From assembly GCA_021018995.1 (NCBI GenBank), contig CM037593.1:34113810-34177809 (forward strand): a stretch of DNA of 64,000 nt, read 5' to 3'. The position numbers and the translations under genes are program-made. Positions 36,222-49,304 of the stretch are shown here, piece by piece; the first letter of the stretch is position 1; the number at the start of each line of letters is the position of its first letter. Below the pieces are notes generated by a model. It was not told where the DNA came from, ran no database searches, and saw only the letters and a program-made list of their open reading frames with translations. This DNA comes from Chloranthus sessilifolius. Taxonomy: Eukaryota > Streptophyta > Magnoliopsida > Chloranthales > Chloranthaceae.

Positions 36222-37646
36222 CTATTTAACCTACCCTGCACAGTGAAGGTTAAATAGTGCAAAATTGTCTTTCTAATATTGAATTCTGGAGATTTCTAGT
36301 AAAACTGAGATTCCATTTACTGTAAGTTCTTTAGGAGGGAAAAATTCTGACGTGTGTTTTAGTGGCTTATTTTATAACTTTTTAGCTTTTGGGTACCAAA
36401 AAAAGTTGCATCCTAATCCTATTCATGAAAAGAGATGCTATTTTTAGCTCAAGTGTATCTGATATGAATCCGATATGCATAGGATACATCCTATTCATAA
36501 AAAAATGCCTATCGTATCAGATACATCCGATATGTATCTGATATGAACCGGACAGAATACCAAATTCCCTTTGGGCACATTTTTTTAAATATTTACAAAT
36601 TAATACCTGGTCGATATGCCGATATATATCTCTCCTTTTTTTTGTTTTGAAAGGTATATATATCGCTCTTTAAACCATGGTTTCAACTATTTTCGGCGAT
36701 TCAAGATCATTTTCTTTGCTCAGTTTTTTTAAATTTCAAGCACTAGATTTTGCAAATTTTTTGCTTAATATAAATTCTTGGTAATTCTATCATCCTGTGC
36801 TAAATATAAATTAGCTTTGGTGATTAAATTCACTAATATTTATTGCAGGGTTTCCGAAAAGTTGATCCGGATCGATTGGAGTTCGCGACCGAAGGGTTTT
36901 TGGGAGGCCAAAAGCATCTCTTAAAGAACATCAAGAAGAGGAAACATGTCATTCGGAACATGCAACAACAGGGCATGGGAGCTTGTGTGGAATTAGGGCA
37001 ATTCGGGCCTGAAACCGAAATTGATAGATTAAAAAGAGATCGAAATATGTTGATGATGGAAATCATGAAACTAAGGCAGCAACAGCAGAAGTCTCATGCT
37101 CAGCTAGTCAACGTAGAAAAATGGTTGAACAGTACGCAAAGACAACAACAACAGATGATGGCCTTCTTAGCAAGAGCCTTAAAAAACCTGACCTTTATTC
37201 AGCAAGTAATTCAGCCTAACGAGGTAAAGAGGAACGAATTGGGTGGGATCAAAAGGAAACGGAGGTTAACAGCGAATGAAAGGTCAGAGAATTTGCAAGC
37301 CGAAGTGATCTCGGCCATGGGAACTCGAACAATAAGCTCAATTCAACAGACCCATGAAGAAGTTTCAATTGAATCAGAGATGGAGCGATTATTTTCTACT
37401 GTCGATAACAGACCAGGCTGTCCCGGTAAAGAGCAGATGGCTGAAGGTTCAGATTCGGGTTCTCTTAATGACATAGTATGGGAAGAATTATTGAAGGACA
37501 TATTTGCAGGTAGCAATGAAGAAGGGGATTGTTCCGAGATTGAGGTCGAAGTGGAAGAATTATCTGCGGAGCCATCCGAATGGGGCGGTGAAGATGCACA
37601 ACTATTGGTGGATCAAATGGGATTTCTCAAGTCATCCCGGCCCTGA
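35263..37646 (+). CDS. Class A heat-stress transcription factor, two exons
   Basis: Exon 1 is 35263-35541, the intron (GTAAGT...TTGCAG) 35542-36848, exon 2 36849-37646; phase 0, 358 residues. The DNA-binding domain (about residues 31-124) runs from [20 protein letters not shown] through [10 protein letters not shown], split by the intron exactly where plant HSF genes are split. The HR-A/B coiled coil (about 145-215, [18 protein letters not shown] onward) has the class A spacing. GIKRKRRL is a likely nuclear signal, [13 protein letters not shown] (about 320) an AHA-type activator, and LLVDQMGFL near the C-terminus an export-like signal. Together these suggest the A2/A6/A7 group. It binds heat-shock elements as a trimer in the nucleus. 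Oddity: the widely conserved Trp in DPDRWEFANE is Leu here ([10 protein letters not shown]), and also in copy B. Confidence 0.95.
36168..36218. repeat. (TA)n microsatellite in HSF intron
   Basis: About 25 TA units. They lie in a block (about 36113-36257) absent from copy B, which ends with the inverted pair CTATTTAACC/GGTTAAATAG. Confidence 0.95.
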
Positions 37647-38706
37647 AGGGAAAAAAACAATTAGTTCTTATGTTCTATGTTATCCACATCTGCAACTCAA
37701 CCATGTTGTTTTATAGTAATATGGTATTTATAGTGTGGTTTGTAGAAATGATCTACTCCAGGTGGTACCTCTACAACTCATCCATGATTTTTTGTTATGA
37801 ATGTTTTAATGAAAAGTGTGGTTTTTTGTTTGCTGTAAATTAATCTACAGGTAGTAGGGTTGCAATGTTACCAAAGTATGAAGGATTAGTGACGAGGATG
37901 ACCGAGATGCTTCTGTTTATCTATCCTTCGTGTCAGCCTTCATGAATTCTAGTAGTTTATTCATCTTTTGTTCGTAATGGTAGTCCGGGCAGGTCAACAC
38001 CACTGATCTGTTTTGATGGAACTGAATCAAAGTAAAAAATAGTTAATCGGTTTACTCGTATTTACGCCCTGAAGCACATTTGTGAGGAACTGCTTGGACT
38101 TTCTAGCTGATGTGCATTATGTGGTTTGGTTTTTTTTGTAGGCTTGATGAATATGGCTTACTGATGATATATGGGACGGCTTGAGGAATATCAATGGGGT
38201 CTTCAATCTTGGAAGCCAAGTGCTCTGTTGTATCCTTTTTACATATTAATTAGATTGGATGCTTTTTACTGCCTGCTTATTTGCTCTTATGATACTTCTT
38301 TTCACTAGTACTAATCTTGGAATCTATGGTAGATTCAAATTGATGCTAGATCATACTCATCTTATACAAATTGTTATTGCTTTGTAGCTAATTGGTTAGA
38401 TGATATATTTTGGTATGACCTTAGTATGGTGGTAGATTCAGATCCATGCTAGAGATAAGTACTTGTATCATATATATATATATACACTAGTGAACCCTGC
38501 ATGTGCGATGCATGTGAGAGTCGTTTGTTAGGAGAATGAATCACTACAACGTAAATTTCAAAAATCTTTTTTGCGTTTCATTTTAAATTGGGCGAACTCC
38601 TATTTAAACTTTCATTTATTTAATTTATTAAAGTACCCTTTTATCATAGGTGCATTAATCACGCACCTAATACCAACTCAAAGAAAAGAGAGTTGCAATT
38701 GGGTTG

Positions 38707-39595
38707 TGAACGATTGTCCCACATCGCTTGGGTCAATGGCCTTGGGCTATATATAATCTTGGGCAAACCTCACCTTACAAGTCGGTTTTGTGAGGTTGAG
38801 TTAGGCCCATGAATTTCTACATGGTATCAAAGCAGGTGACCACAGGGATGTAGGTTTCACTGTAATCGAGGGCATGCTCTTGATCATATCCTTTGGCAAC
38901 AAGACAGGCTTTCTGTCTAGAATTAGAGCCATCAGCATTAGTTTTCAATTCGAAAATCCATTTGCAGCCAATGACCTTTTTGTTTTAGGGAAGGAGATCT
39001 ACTGTTCATGTATGCTGTTGTAGAAGTGCATTGAACTCACTAGACATGGTAGATCACCACTCGGGATACTTGGATGCTTGTAGAATAGTTAGCGGCTGAA
39101 AATTTGGTTTTGGTGAGATATTGGTGGCTGCCAAGGTGAAGATTTTTTTCTTCTTGGAAATTTCACTTTTCAACTGTGTTTGCATAGGGTGAGAAGGTGG
39201 GTTAGAGGGTACTGTTTGTTGTTGTGGTGGAGGTGAAAGCAAAGGTTGTTGTTGCTGGGGATGGGTAGGTGATGATGAGTTTGATGTTGGTTTAATAGTT
39301 GGGGAGGGTAATGGATGGGGAGAGGGTGGTGGGGTGGGTCAATGGCCTTGGGCTATATATAAACCAGGGCAAACCTCACCTTATAAGCCGGTGTTTTGAG
39401 GTTGAGTTAGGTCCATGAAATTCTACATGGTATCAGAGCAGGTAACCAAAGGGATGTAGAGAGACACATTACACGTGAGGGGGCGTGAACGATAGTCCTA
39501 ATTTGCCTGGGTCCATGACCTTGGGCTATATTTAACCTGGGCAAACCTTTACAAGCCGGTTTTGTGAGGTTGATTTAGGTCCATGAAATTCTATA
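38707..39595 (+). mobile_element. TRIM-type LTR chain with a copia piece (copy A)
   Basis: Three short LTR-like units of about 90-115 bp lie at 38707-38821, 39336-39427 and 39486-39595. All share the phrases GGTCAATGGCCTTGGGCTAT or similar and GTGAGGTTGAGTTAGG, with ends TGAACGAT...TTCTACA. The first two are followed by Met-tRNA primer sites (TGGTATCAAAGC, TGGTATCAGAGC), and GTGAGGGGGCG before the third looks like a polypurine tract, so 39336-39595 is a classic TRIM. Between units one and two, 38880-39250 is a minus-strand piece of a Ty1/copia reverse transcriptase region. A broken fossil, older than the segmental duplication because copy B shares it. Confidence 0.8.
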
Positions 39596-39616
39596 GGTTG
39601 CACCGATATTGTAGTT

Positions 39617-39817
39617 TCTTTTTTGACAGAAAACCAAAAATCCAGCAAATCAATCCCTATTTCGTCTCATCACTAACAAATAATTCGAATTGTAAGGATG
39701 AATTTTATCTTAGAACATCATAATCTTCAAACCCATTCCATTTCAGTGTGAATACAACACTCTTCAATTCCCCTATACTTATAATTCTCTCTTTCGTTGT
39801 CTCTAGTAATGGAAGCA
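39617..39817 (+). pseudogene. Stub: third copy of the HSF 5' region
   Basis: From TTGACAGAAAACCAAAAATC to CTCTAGTAATGGAAG this repeats 35065-35268, the promoter-proximal leader and first codons of the HSF gene. Only about two codons remain before the copia fossil begins. It shows there were at least three HSF copies, or that copy A was itself once part of a tandem array. Confidence 0.9.
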
Positions 39818-42800
39818 ATCATAAAGACTTCTTCATGCAAGTCACCATCCAGAAAAGCAGTTTTTTTATCCATTTGATGCAATTCTAAGTCAAAATGAGT
39901 TATTAATGCCATGACTATCCGAAAAGATTCCTTTCTAGAGACAGGAAAAAATGTCTTTTTATAATATATTCCCTCCTTTTGAGTGAACCCTTTAGCGACT
40001 AACCTGGCCTTGTATCTTTCTACATTACCTTGGGAGTCTTGCTTGGTTTTATATACCCATTTGCAGCATACTGGCTTAGCTCCTTTAGGTAACTCACAAA
40101 GATCCCAGACCGAGTTATGTTTCATTAATTCCAACTCATCCTTTATAGCTTCGAGCCATTGAGTGGATTTGTCGCTCTTCATAGCTTGGTTAAAGGAAAC
40201 ATGATCTGTTTCTTTTCCAAAATCATACTCTCATTAAGGTAGACGATATAGTCATAAAAAATGACTGACTTCTTTGCTCTCTCTGATCTACGCAATGGTT
40301 GATCATTGGCGGTCACCATAGGAGCAAGAGCCTCCTCAAAGTGGGGTGTTGTAATAGGTATAGCCTCAGGTGCATGAATACTATCTTGAATGACTGGTGT
40401 TGGTGCCACCTTTTCTTGGATAAAAGGGATAAGAATTATAACTCGATTCTACTCAAAAGTGATTTTCCTAGGCTCAGCACTCCCACTGTTCTTAGTCCTC
40501 AAATAATTTTGCATATCTAGTCTCAACAATCCGAGTACTATGAGTGGGGCAATAAAATCTGTAGCCTTTTGAACTATCAGGGTAACCAATGAAATGACAA
40601 CTTATAGTTTTAGGATCCAATTTTCCTAATTGTTGATTATAAACCTTTGCTTTAGCTAAACAACCCCAAATGTGTAAATATCGTAAAGTCGATTTTCTTC
40701 CTACCCATAGCTCATAAGGAGTTTTGGGAACAACCTTACTAGGAACTCAATTCAGGATATGCATCGCTGTTTTTAAGGCTGCTCCCCATAAGAACATAGG
40801 CAACTTAGAGTTTCACAACATGCTTTTTACTATATCCATAAGAGTACGATTTCGTCGCTCAGCTATACTATTCTGTTCAAGTGTTCCTGGTATGGTGTAT
40901 TGAGAAATAATGTCATGCTCTTACAGATACAGGGGGAATGGTCCTGGATTACGACCTGTTTCAGAGTATCTATCATAGTATTCTCCACCTCTATCAGATC
41001 TCACAATTTTAATCTTCGAATTGAGTTGTAACTCAACTTCGACTTTATAGATTTATCATGAATGAGAAATATATAACCGAAACGAGAATAATCATCAGTG
41101 AAGGTAATAAAATACTTTTGACCACCAATAGCAGGAGTTGGAAACGGTCGATAAATATCAGTGTGAACTATTTCTAGCAAACTTGTGCTCCTGATAGCTT
41201 CTTTCTTATTAGTCTTTGTGAGTTTTCTTTTAACGCAATCGACACAAGTATTGAAGTCAGAAAAATCAAGCACATCAATTATATCATCTTTAATTAACCT
41301 CTCCATTCTATCTTTAGATATATGGCCTAAACATTTATGCCATAAAATGGAGGAGTTGTCGATTGCCCATTTTCGTTTCTTACTAACTTTATCATCCACA
41401 TGCATAGAAATTAAAGATTGGACGTAAGATGAATCAAAGTTCAATTTATAAAGATTGCCCACTAGTGAGCCACCACCCACAATATCGGAATCAAATGATA
41501 GAGTAAAAATATTATGTCCAAATTTTAATTCAAAACGTAATGAATTCAATTTAGAAATTGATGTAAGGTTTCTAGTGATATTGGAACGTAAATAGTATTA
41601 ACTAAATCCAAAATGAAACCATTATCTTAAAATAAGACGGAGAGTCCCAATGACTTTCACGTTTGCTTCTACTCCATTTTTGAGTTTGATGGTCCGTTCG
41701 CCCTTATTTAGCTTTCTGCTGGATCAAAATCTCTGCATTGAATTACTTATGCGAATAGTTGCATTAGAATCTATCCACCAAGTATTACATAGAGCATCAA
41801 CATAAAGTGATTCAAAACACACAAAAACTAGGTCATTACTTTTCTTAACTAGCCAATCTCTGTATTTCTGACAATTCTTCTTAACGTGTCCCTTCTTCTT
41901 ACAGAAGTGACACTTGATGCCAGAAGTAGATCCGTTAGCTTCTTATTTGGTTTCCGGTGGAGAAACTTTCACGTTCTTTCCTTGATATGATCCCTTCTTT
42001 CTCTTGAAATTTCCTTTCGATAGTCCAAGAGTGGCGTGATGAGCACTTTCTAGTTTTTCAACCCTAAGTCTTTCTTCTTCTTGGACACAGTGAGCGATTA
42101 ACTCGTTCATCTTCCATTTCCCTTTCTGCATGTTATAATTAATCTTGAACGTGTCATTGTGTAAGAAGAGAAGTCATGATAAAGTGAATAAGATAACCCT
42201 CAGAAAAGCGCATGTCCATTTTTTTCAATTGAGTCGCCATGTCACTCATTCTCATAATGTGCTCCCGTACGCCACTATGACCATTATATTTCATGATTCT
42301 CATTTTAACAATAAGACTACTGGCAAGTGCCTTAAAAGTCCCCTGAAATTATTCCTGAATGGCTTGAATGTATTCCTTTACATTGTGCGAGTCAGGAATA
42401 CCTCCTCGAATCACATCAGTACTGGAACTCTTTATAATCATAAGGCTCATACGATTTGATCTATCCCATTTTTCCAAATCTGTATTGTTCACTTCCAGAT
42501 CCTCAGCTAAGGCATCGACAGTGAATACCTTGGGTTTATCAAATTGTATAACATAGTCAAGATCCATGCAACCTAGAACAATTTAGACTTGTTCCTTCCA
42601 TTTGCCATAGTTTGAGCCACTCGAAGATTTAATTCCACCAATCATATTAGTAATAGAAGACGGGTTCAATGCTGTACAATAATTAAGGGCTTTATTATGC
42701 CAACATACAACTATAACAACGATCCATTCTACAAGATTATATTTATAGTATTTTATGCAAGAGTTAAATTATGTCAAGGAATATAATAAGAATTAAAAAC

Positions 42801-44672
42801 AATATGGTTTTATTGAGAAACAATTTGTATCATTATGACCTTTCGTTGGGTCTAGTCATAACACACTAGCCGCTTTCTCAATTGATATTATTGATTGTGA
42901 TACTAATTGTATCATTATGACCCTCCGTTGAGTCAAGTTACAACATGCCAACAGTACTCACACACAAAATAAGGAATAGTAAAACGCAACCATCATACAA
43001 CATTAAGTGATTCATCACCGTTGGGCAGAAGTAATCCCTCAAGTTGTGATGTTAATGTTTACTATACACTTTCACTGAATTTATAACACCATCTTTGACC
43101 AAAAATAAACCTCACTATGGAAACCACGACACTAGGAAAGATCATCACTGTTGGGCAGAAGAATCCTTTCAAGCCATGTTTTCTATTTGGGTTTGATAAT
43201 ATTTTAGATGGTCACAAAAGTGGTTGAATAATAAAATAAAATAAAATAAATAAGCCACTTAAGAGATGCAAGTAGCCAAATCTAACTCATGTCATGGGTA
43301 AGTGCCAAAATTCAATAATTAATCATGGGTAATATTATGTAAGTACCATCCTTGGTGGTTGTGCACAATTTCCAATATCCAACCCTAATTAAAGGCACTC
43401 AAACATACAACAATTATCCTATTAAAAATGATTAAAAGGATATCAGGTCATGTCAAACGTCACAACAGAGAGCTCATTTTCAAAAATAGGCCTCAAAATC
43501 AGATCCGGAATGCTCGAGAAAGTCAAAAATCATATATAATGTTTGAAAATTGGACTTATAGATAGCCCAAAAATAGCCCGAAAAGAATAAGGAAAAATAT
43601 GGATTAAAATTAGGCCTTATGGGCAAACGGATCGTGCCTAACGGGCCGAATCGGGTCATGAATCATGGGCTAGACTGGATCATGACCCGAGTCCGGTTAT
43701 TGACCGGGCCGGGTCACACCGGGTCAGGTCATGTGGAATATGGGTCTAAGGGCCGGGTTAGGCATGTGGACCTTATGGCACGAGGCCCATAATACTTGTT
43801 GTCCATTGAAAGGATTCTGTAGTGTCTTCTCCCAAAAAAAAAAAAAAAGGGAAAGAAACCAGAGACCAAAAGCTTCGAATTTATGCACGTGAATAGTTTA
43901 AAAGGCTTTAGGAATTTTAATGTGTTTAGAGTATTTGTGCAATTCTCTTGAGTGAGTGACACGCCACACCAAACTAATGGAGAACCAAAAGGTGGAGATT
44001 ACGTGATTGCCACAAATCTGTTGATACGTGAAGGGTTTCTCTACACGTCAGTGGGGATTCACGAGGAAATATTAAATAAATAAAGGGTTCCCTGATTCCA
44101 TGTTTGTAGAGAGAATATTTACACAACGACACAGCAGTAATGGCTATCCATCGTTGCGTTGTAGGGTACGTCTCTCTCTCTTGAGTTCAATATCACACAA
44201 GATAAAACTCATATATTAATGCTTTGACCGATCAAATATCAGGCATGGCTCTGATACTAATTGATGGATCTATCGATCAGACCATCCAAATATATGCCCT
44301 AGGATCTAGGCGCATGATTAATCAAAACAATAAATCAATAATCCATAAATCAAAATATATGTGCGCACCTTGAGTGTGAGCCATGAAAGGTGGGTTGCCG
44401 ATCTTCAACGATCTCCTCGCTTTGAATTCCTCCGAGCACAATGGGGATGCTTTTGCTAATAAGGAGGGTTGAAGTGTGTCGAGCGATCGTTGGGACCAAG
44501 CACCCCTTATATTTATAGCCAAAGAGTCCTTTCCCATTAAGGATTTGAATTACTAATTATATTGTGATTGGAAATCACAAACATATCTTAACTAAAAGAC
44601 TTAATTATTAGTTGCTTATTCTCTTCAAATTCACCAAATTAGAAACTATCACACAACAAGATTGATCTTACA
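39818..44672 (-). mobile_element. Partial Ty1/copia fossil
   Basis: Parts on the minus strand in element order are: a 5' LTR (44262-44672, TGTAAGATC...ATCCATCA, with a TATA-like box near 44,510); a primer site with TATCAGAGCC (near 44,250); a leader; gag with the zinc knuckle CHFCKKKGHVKKNC (about 42,690-41,880); integrase (LGHISKDRMERLIK, then FTDDYSRFGYIF, 41,549-41,001); and the reverse-transcriptase start (GFTQKEGIYYKKTF to LELHQMDKKTAFLDGDLHEE, 40,182-39,820). The RNase H end and 3' LTR are absent. It is partial and broken, with breaks in several places, and clearly not recent. Its inner end abuts the HSF stub. Confidence 0.9.
44262..44672 (-). repeat. Copia 5' LTR (inferred)
   Basis: TG...CA-type borders 411 bp apart next to the primer-site-like TATCAGAGCC. 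No partner LTR is left in the window for comparison, so the outer border is tentative. Confidence 0.6.
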
Positions 44673-45213
44673 CCATTCACCGGTCAACGAATTGACCATA
44701 GTGACGGCCACCAAAATAGAAACTTCTAACAGAGAAATCCACCTTATTGAATTGCAAATCCGAGAACCAAAGAAACCCGAACCAACAAATCAAGCAACCA
44801 ACTCAGTCAATACCTTACCCATTTTGAATATGGAAGATACCTGAAACACATTTTACAGAGACCTTGAATGAATTGGAACCTGTTTTCCTTCAGCAAACTC
44901 AAAAACCTCGAAAACCATGCTCACATTACCAAAAAAAATCCCAATTTCGAAGATGAATTCTATCTGAAACCATCAAAATCTGCAAGCCCAAATCAGATAA
45001 CCAAAAACCCACTTCGTAGAGATCCTCTTTTTTGACAGAGAACCAAAAATCCAGCAAATAAATCCCTATTTCGTCTCATCACTAACAAATACTTCGAATT
45101 GTAAGGATGAATTTTAACTGAAAACATCATAATCTTCAAACCCATTCCATTTCAGTGTCAATGCAACACTCTTCAATTCCCTTGTACTCATAATTCTCTC
45201 TCTCTCTCTAGTA

Positions 45214-47444
45214 ATGGAAGTTGTAATTACTGTGAAAGAAGAGGAGATTATTGGTGCTTCTTCAATGCTATCTCCACAGCCAATGGAAGGCTTACAAGAT
45301 GTGGGTCCTCCACCATTCTTGACCAAGACATTCGAGATGGTCGAGGACCCTGCAACTGATTCAGTGGTGTCGTGGAGCACAACTCGTAATAGCTTTGTTG
45401 TTTGGGATTCACACAATTTGCTCCCTAGATACTTCAAGCACGGCAATTTCTCTAGCTTCATTGCCAGCTCAACACATATGTAAGTTTCCAATTCTTAGTC
45501 GTCTTCACTTAATTGGTTCTAGATTGCATTAGGTGTGCTTGTTTCTAGTAATAATGTGGTTCATGGCTATTTTGGAGAATTGAAATTTGTTTTTTTTTTT
45601 TTTCAAGAATTACTTACCAAGTTGTTGGTTTTTTATTTTTTATTTTTTTCATTTTTTTCTCTAGTGATGAATTCAAAGTTATAGTGATTTCCTAGGGAGG
45701 AAAAAATCCCAACTCCTGCAAGTATTTTTATTTAATAATGAATAGGAACTTACATACAGCTATATTTTTCAACTTTTGACTATAATTAGAGAGTTTTTTT
45801 TTTTTTTTTTTTTCAATTTTCCAGTTTGGAAATCTGATTTTGGATACTCTTGTAGTGTGGTGAAGGTTCTGGGTTCTTCTAATATTTGTGTTTTTCTGTA
45901 AGAATTGCCTCTTTTTGGGAAGGCGAGCTCAAGAATCTGCTAACTGCTAAGTTATCAGCTAAGTTATTGCAGTTTTCTGTAGTTTTTGGGCAATATTTCT
46001 ACTAAATTGGGTATTCTGGAATCTGGAAATCAGTTGACATGCATTCCGGAACATGGTGCAAAATTGTCTTTCTAATATTGAATTCTGGAGATTTCTAGTA
46101 AAACTGAGATTCCATTTACTGTAAGTTCTTTAGGAGGGAAAAATTCTGACGTGTGTTTTAGTGGCTTATTTTATAACTTTTTAGCTTTTGGGTACCAAAA
46201 AAAGTTGCATCCTAATCCTATTCATGAAAAGAGATGCACTTTTTAGCTCAAGTGTATCTGATATGAATCCGATATGTATAGGATACATCCTATTCATAAA
46301 AAAATGCATATCTTATCAGATACATCCGATATGTATCTGATATGAACCAGACAGAATACCAAATTGCCCTTTGGGCACATTTATTTTAATATTTACAAAT
46401 TAATACCTGGTCGATATGCCGATATATATTGCTCCTTTTTTTTGTTTTGAAAGGTATATGTATCGCTCTTTAAACCCTGGTTTCAACTATTTTCGGCGAT
46501 TCAAGATCTTTTTGTTTGCTCAGTCGTTTCAAATTTCAAGCACTAGATTTTCCAAAGTTTTTGCTTAATATAAATTCTTGGTAATTCTATCATCCTGTGC
46601 TAATTATAAATTAGCTTTGGTGATTAAATTCACTAATATTTATTGCAGGGTTTCCGAAAAGTTGATCCGGATCGATTGGAGTTTGCGACCGAAGGGTTTT
46701 TGTGAAGCCAAAAGCATCTCTTAAAGAACATCAAGAGGAGGAAACATGCCATTCGGAACATGCAACAACAGGGCATGGGAGCTTGTGTGGAATTAGGACA
46801 ATTCGGGCCTGAAACCGAATTGATAGATTGAAAAGAGATCGAAATATGTTGATGATGAAAATCATGAAACTATGGCAGCAACAGCAGAAGTCTCATTCTC
46901 AGCTGGTCAACGTAGAAAAACGGTTGAACAGTACCCAAAGACAACAACAACAGATGATGGCCTTCTTAGCAAGATCCTTAAAAAACCTGACCTTTATTCA
47001 GCAAGTAATTCAGCCTAACGAGGAAAAGAGGAACGAATTGGGTGGGATCAAAAGGAAACGGAGATTAACAGCAAATGAAAGCTCAGAGAATTTGCAAGCC
47101 AAAGTGATCTCGGCCATGGGAACTCGAACAATAAGCTCAATTCAACAGACCCATGAAGAAGTTTCAATTGAATCAGAGATGGAGCGATTATTTTCTGCTG
47201 TCGATAACGAACCAGGATGTCCCGGTAAAGAGCAGATGGCTGAAGGTTCAGATTCGGGTTCTCTTAATGACATAGTATGGGAAGAATTATTGAAGGACAT
47301 ATTTGCAGGTAGCAATGAAGAAGGGGATTGTTCCGAGATTGAGGTCGAAGTGGAAAAATTATCTGCGGAGCCATCCAAATGAGGCGGTGAAGATGTAAAA
47401 CTATTGGTGGATCAAATGGGATTTCTCGAGTCAACCCTGCCCTG
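45214..47444 (+). pseudogene. HSF pseudogene (copy B)
   Basis: Exon 1 starts at 45214 and exon 2 at 46649, both with the same splice sites as copy A. Lesions against copy A are: a 12-bp loss near 45414 removing Lys-Phe-Ser-Thr of the DNA-binding domain; a one-base loss near 45462 that makes exon 1 end in [10 protein letters not shown]; a TGA at 46703-46705 in EGFLGGQ; a one-base loss near 46819; and TGG to TGA at 47380-47382. A downstream frame of 184 codons (46828-47382) keeps the coiled coil, nuclear signal and AHA motif but has no DNA-binding domain. It shares the unusual DPDRLEF with copy A. Confidence 0.95.
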
Positions 47445-48409
47445 AAGGGAAAAAAACAATTAGTTCTTATGTTCTATGTTATCCACATCTGCAGCTCAAC
47501 CATGTTGTTTAATAGTAATATGGTATTTATAGTGTGGTTTGTAGTTTGTTTGTAGAACTGATCTACTCTAGATGGTACCTCTACAACTCATCCATGATTT
47601 TTTGTTATGAATATTATAATGAAAAGTGTGGTTTTTTGTTTGCTGTAAATGTATCTACAGGTAGTAGGTTTGCAATGTTACCAAAGTGTGAAGGATTAGT
47701 GATGAGGATGACCGAGATGCTTCTGCTTATCTATCCTTCGTGTCAGCCTTCATGAATTTTAGTAGTTTCTTCATCTTTTGTTCGTAATGGTAGTCCGGTC
47801 TGCTGAACACAACTGATCTGTTTTGATGGTACTAAATCTGAGTAAAAAATAGTTAATCAGTTTACTCGTATTTATGCCCTGAAGCACATTTGTGAGGATC
47901 TGCTTGGACTTTCTAGCTGATGTGCGTTATGTGGTTTCGTTTTCTTTTGTAGGCTTGATGAATATGGCTTACTCATGATATATGGGAGGGCTTGAGGAAT
48001 ATCAATAGGGTCTTCAATCTTGGAAGCCAAGTGCTTTGTTGTATCCTTTTTACATATTAATTAGATTAGATGCTTTTTACCGCATGCTTATTTTCTCTTA
48101 TGATAGTTCTTTTCACTAGTACTAATCTTGGAATTTATGGTAGATTCAAATTGATGCTAGATCATCCTCGTCTTATACAAATTGTTATTGCTTTGTAGCT
48201 AATTGGTTAGATGATATATTTTGGTATGACCTTAGTATGGTGGTAGATTCAGATCCATGCTAGATATAAGTACTTCTATCATATATAAATTTGGCGAACT
48301 CCTATTTAAACTTTCATGTATTTAATTTATTTAAGTACCCTTTTTATCATAGGTGCATCATTCACACACCTGATACCAACTCAAAGAAAAGAGAGTTGCA
48401 ATTGGGTTG

Positions 48410-49275
48410 TGAGCGATTGTCCACATTGCCTGGGTCAATGGCCTTGGGCTATATATAAACTTGGGCAAACCTCAGCTTACAAGACGCTTTTGTGAGGTTG
48501 AGTTAGGCCCATGAAATTCTACATGATATCAAAGCAGGTAACCACAGGGATGTAGGTTTCATTGTAATCGAGACTATGCTCTTGATCATATCCTTTGGCC
48601 ACAAGACAGGCATTGTGTCTAGAGATAGAGCCATCAGCATTAGTTTTCAATTTGAAAATCCATTTGCAGCCAATAACCTTTTTGTTTTGGGGAAAAGGAA
48701 CTACTGTTCATGTATGCTATTGCAGAAGTGCATTGAACTCACTAGACATGGCAGATCACCACTCGGGAAACTTGGATGCTTGTAGATAAGTTCGCAACTC
48801 AAAATTTGGTTTTGGTGAGATATTGGTGGCAATCCAGGTGAAGATTTTCTTCTTGGAAATTTCACTTTTCAACCGTGTTTGCATAGGGTGAGAAGGTGGG
48901 TTAGAGGGTACTGTTTGTTGTTGTGGTGGAGGTGAAAGCAAAGGTGGTTGTTGGTGGGGGTGGGTAGGTGATGATGAGTTTGATGTTGGAGTGATAGTTG
49001 GGGAGGGTAATGGATGAGGAGAGGGTGGTTGGATGGGTCAATGGCCTTGGGCTATATATAAACTAGGGCAAACCTTACCTTGTAAGCCGGTATTGTGAGG
49101 TTTAGTTAGGCCCCTAAAATTCTACATGGTATCAGAGCAGGTAACCACAGGGTTGTAGAGAGACACGTTATACGTGAGGAGGCGTGAACGATAGCCACAA
49201 TTTGTGAGAAGCACATGTTGTGGCAAACTTTACAAGGTGGTTTGTGAGGTTGAGTTATGTCCATAAAATTCTACT
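48410..49275 (+). mobile_element. TRIM-type LTR chain with a copia piece (copy B)
   Basis: The same three LTR-like units as in copy A, at about 48410-48523, 49034-49126 and 49185-49275, with primer sites TGATATCAAAGC and TGGTATCAGAGC and the same antisense copia reverse-transcriptase piece (48560-48945). A broken fossil, copied with the HSF segment. Confidence 0.8.
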
Positions 49276-49304
49276 GGTTGCACCGATATTGTAGTTTTTT
49301 TTTT

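Larger units (their letters stand above)
34765..39617. repeat. Segmental duplication, copy A
   Basis: Collinear with 44731-49297: HSF gene with promoter and intron, trailer, and the TRIM-type chain. Similarity starts at AGAGAAACCCACC and ends at CACCGATATTGTAGTTT. Copy A has an extra block of about 140 bp in the HSF intron. Confidence 0.95.
44731..49297. repeat. Segmental duplication, copy B
   Basis: Collinear with 34765-39617, with the same exon, intron, trailer and TRIM chain. Small differences are spread evenly; coding differences are heavier because the gene is dead. Confidence 0.95.

Noticed and set aside
46828-47382. Separate truncated HSF gene
   Set aside because: It is the C-terminal remainder of the copy B pseudogene, with no start context or DNA-binding domain of its own.
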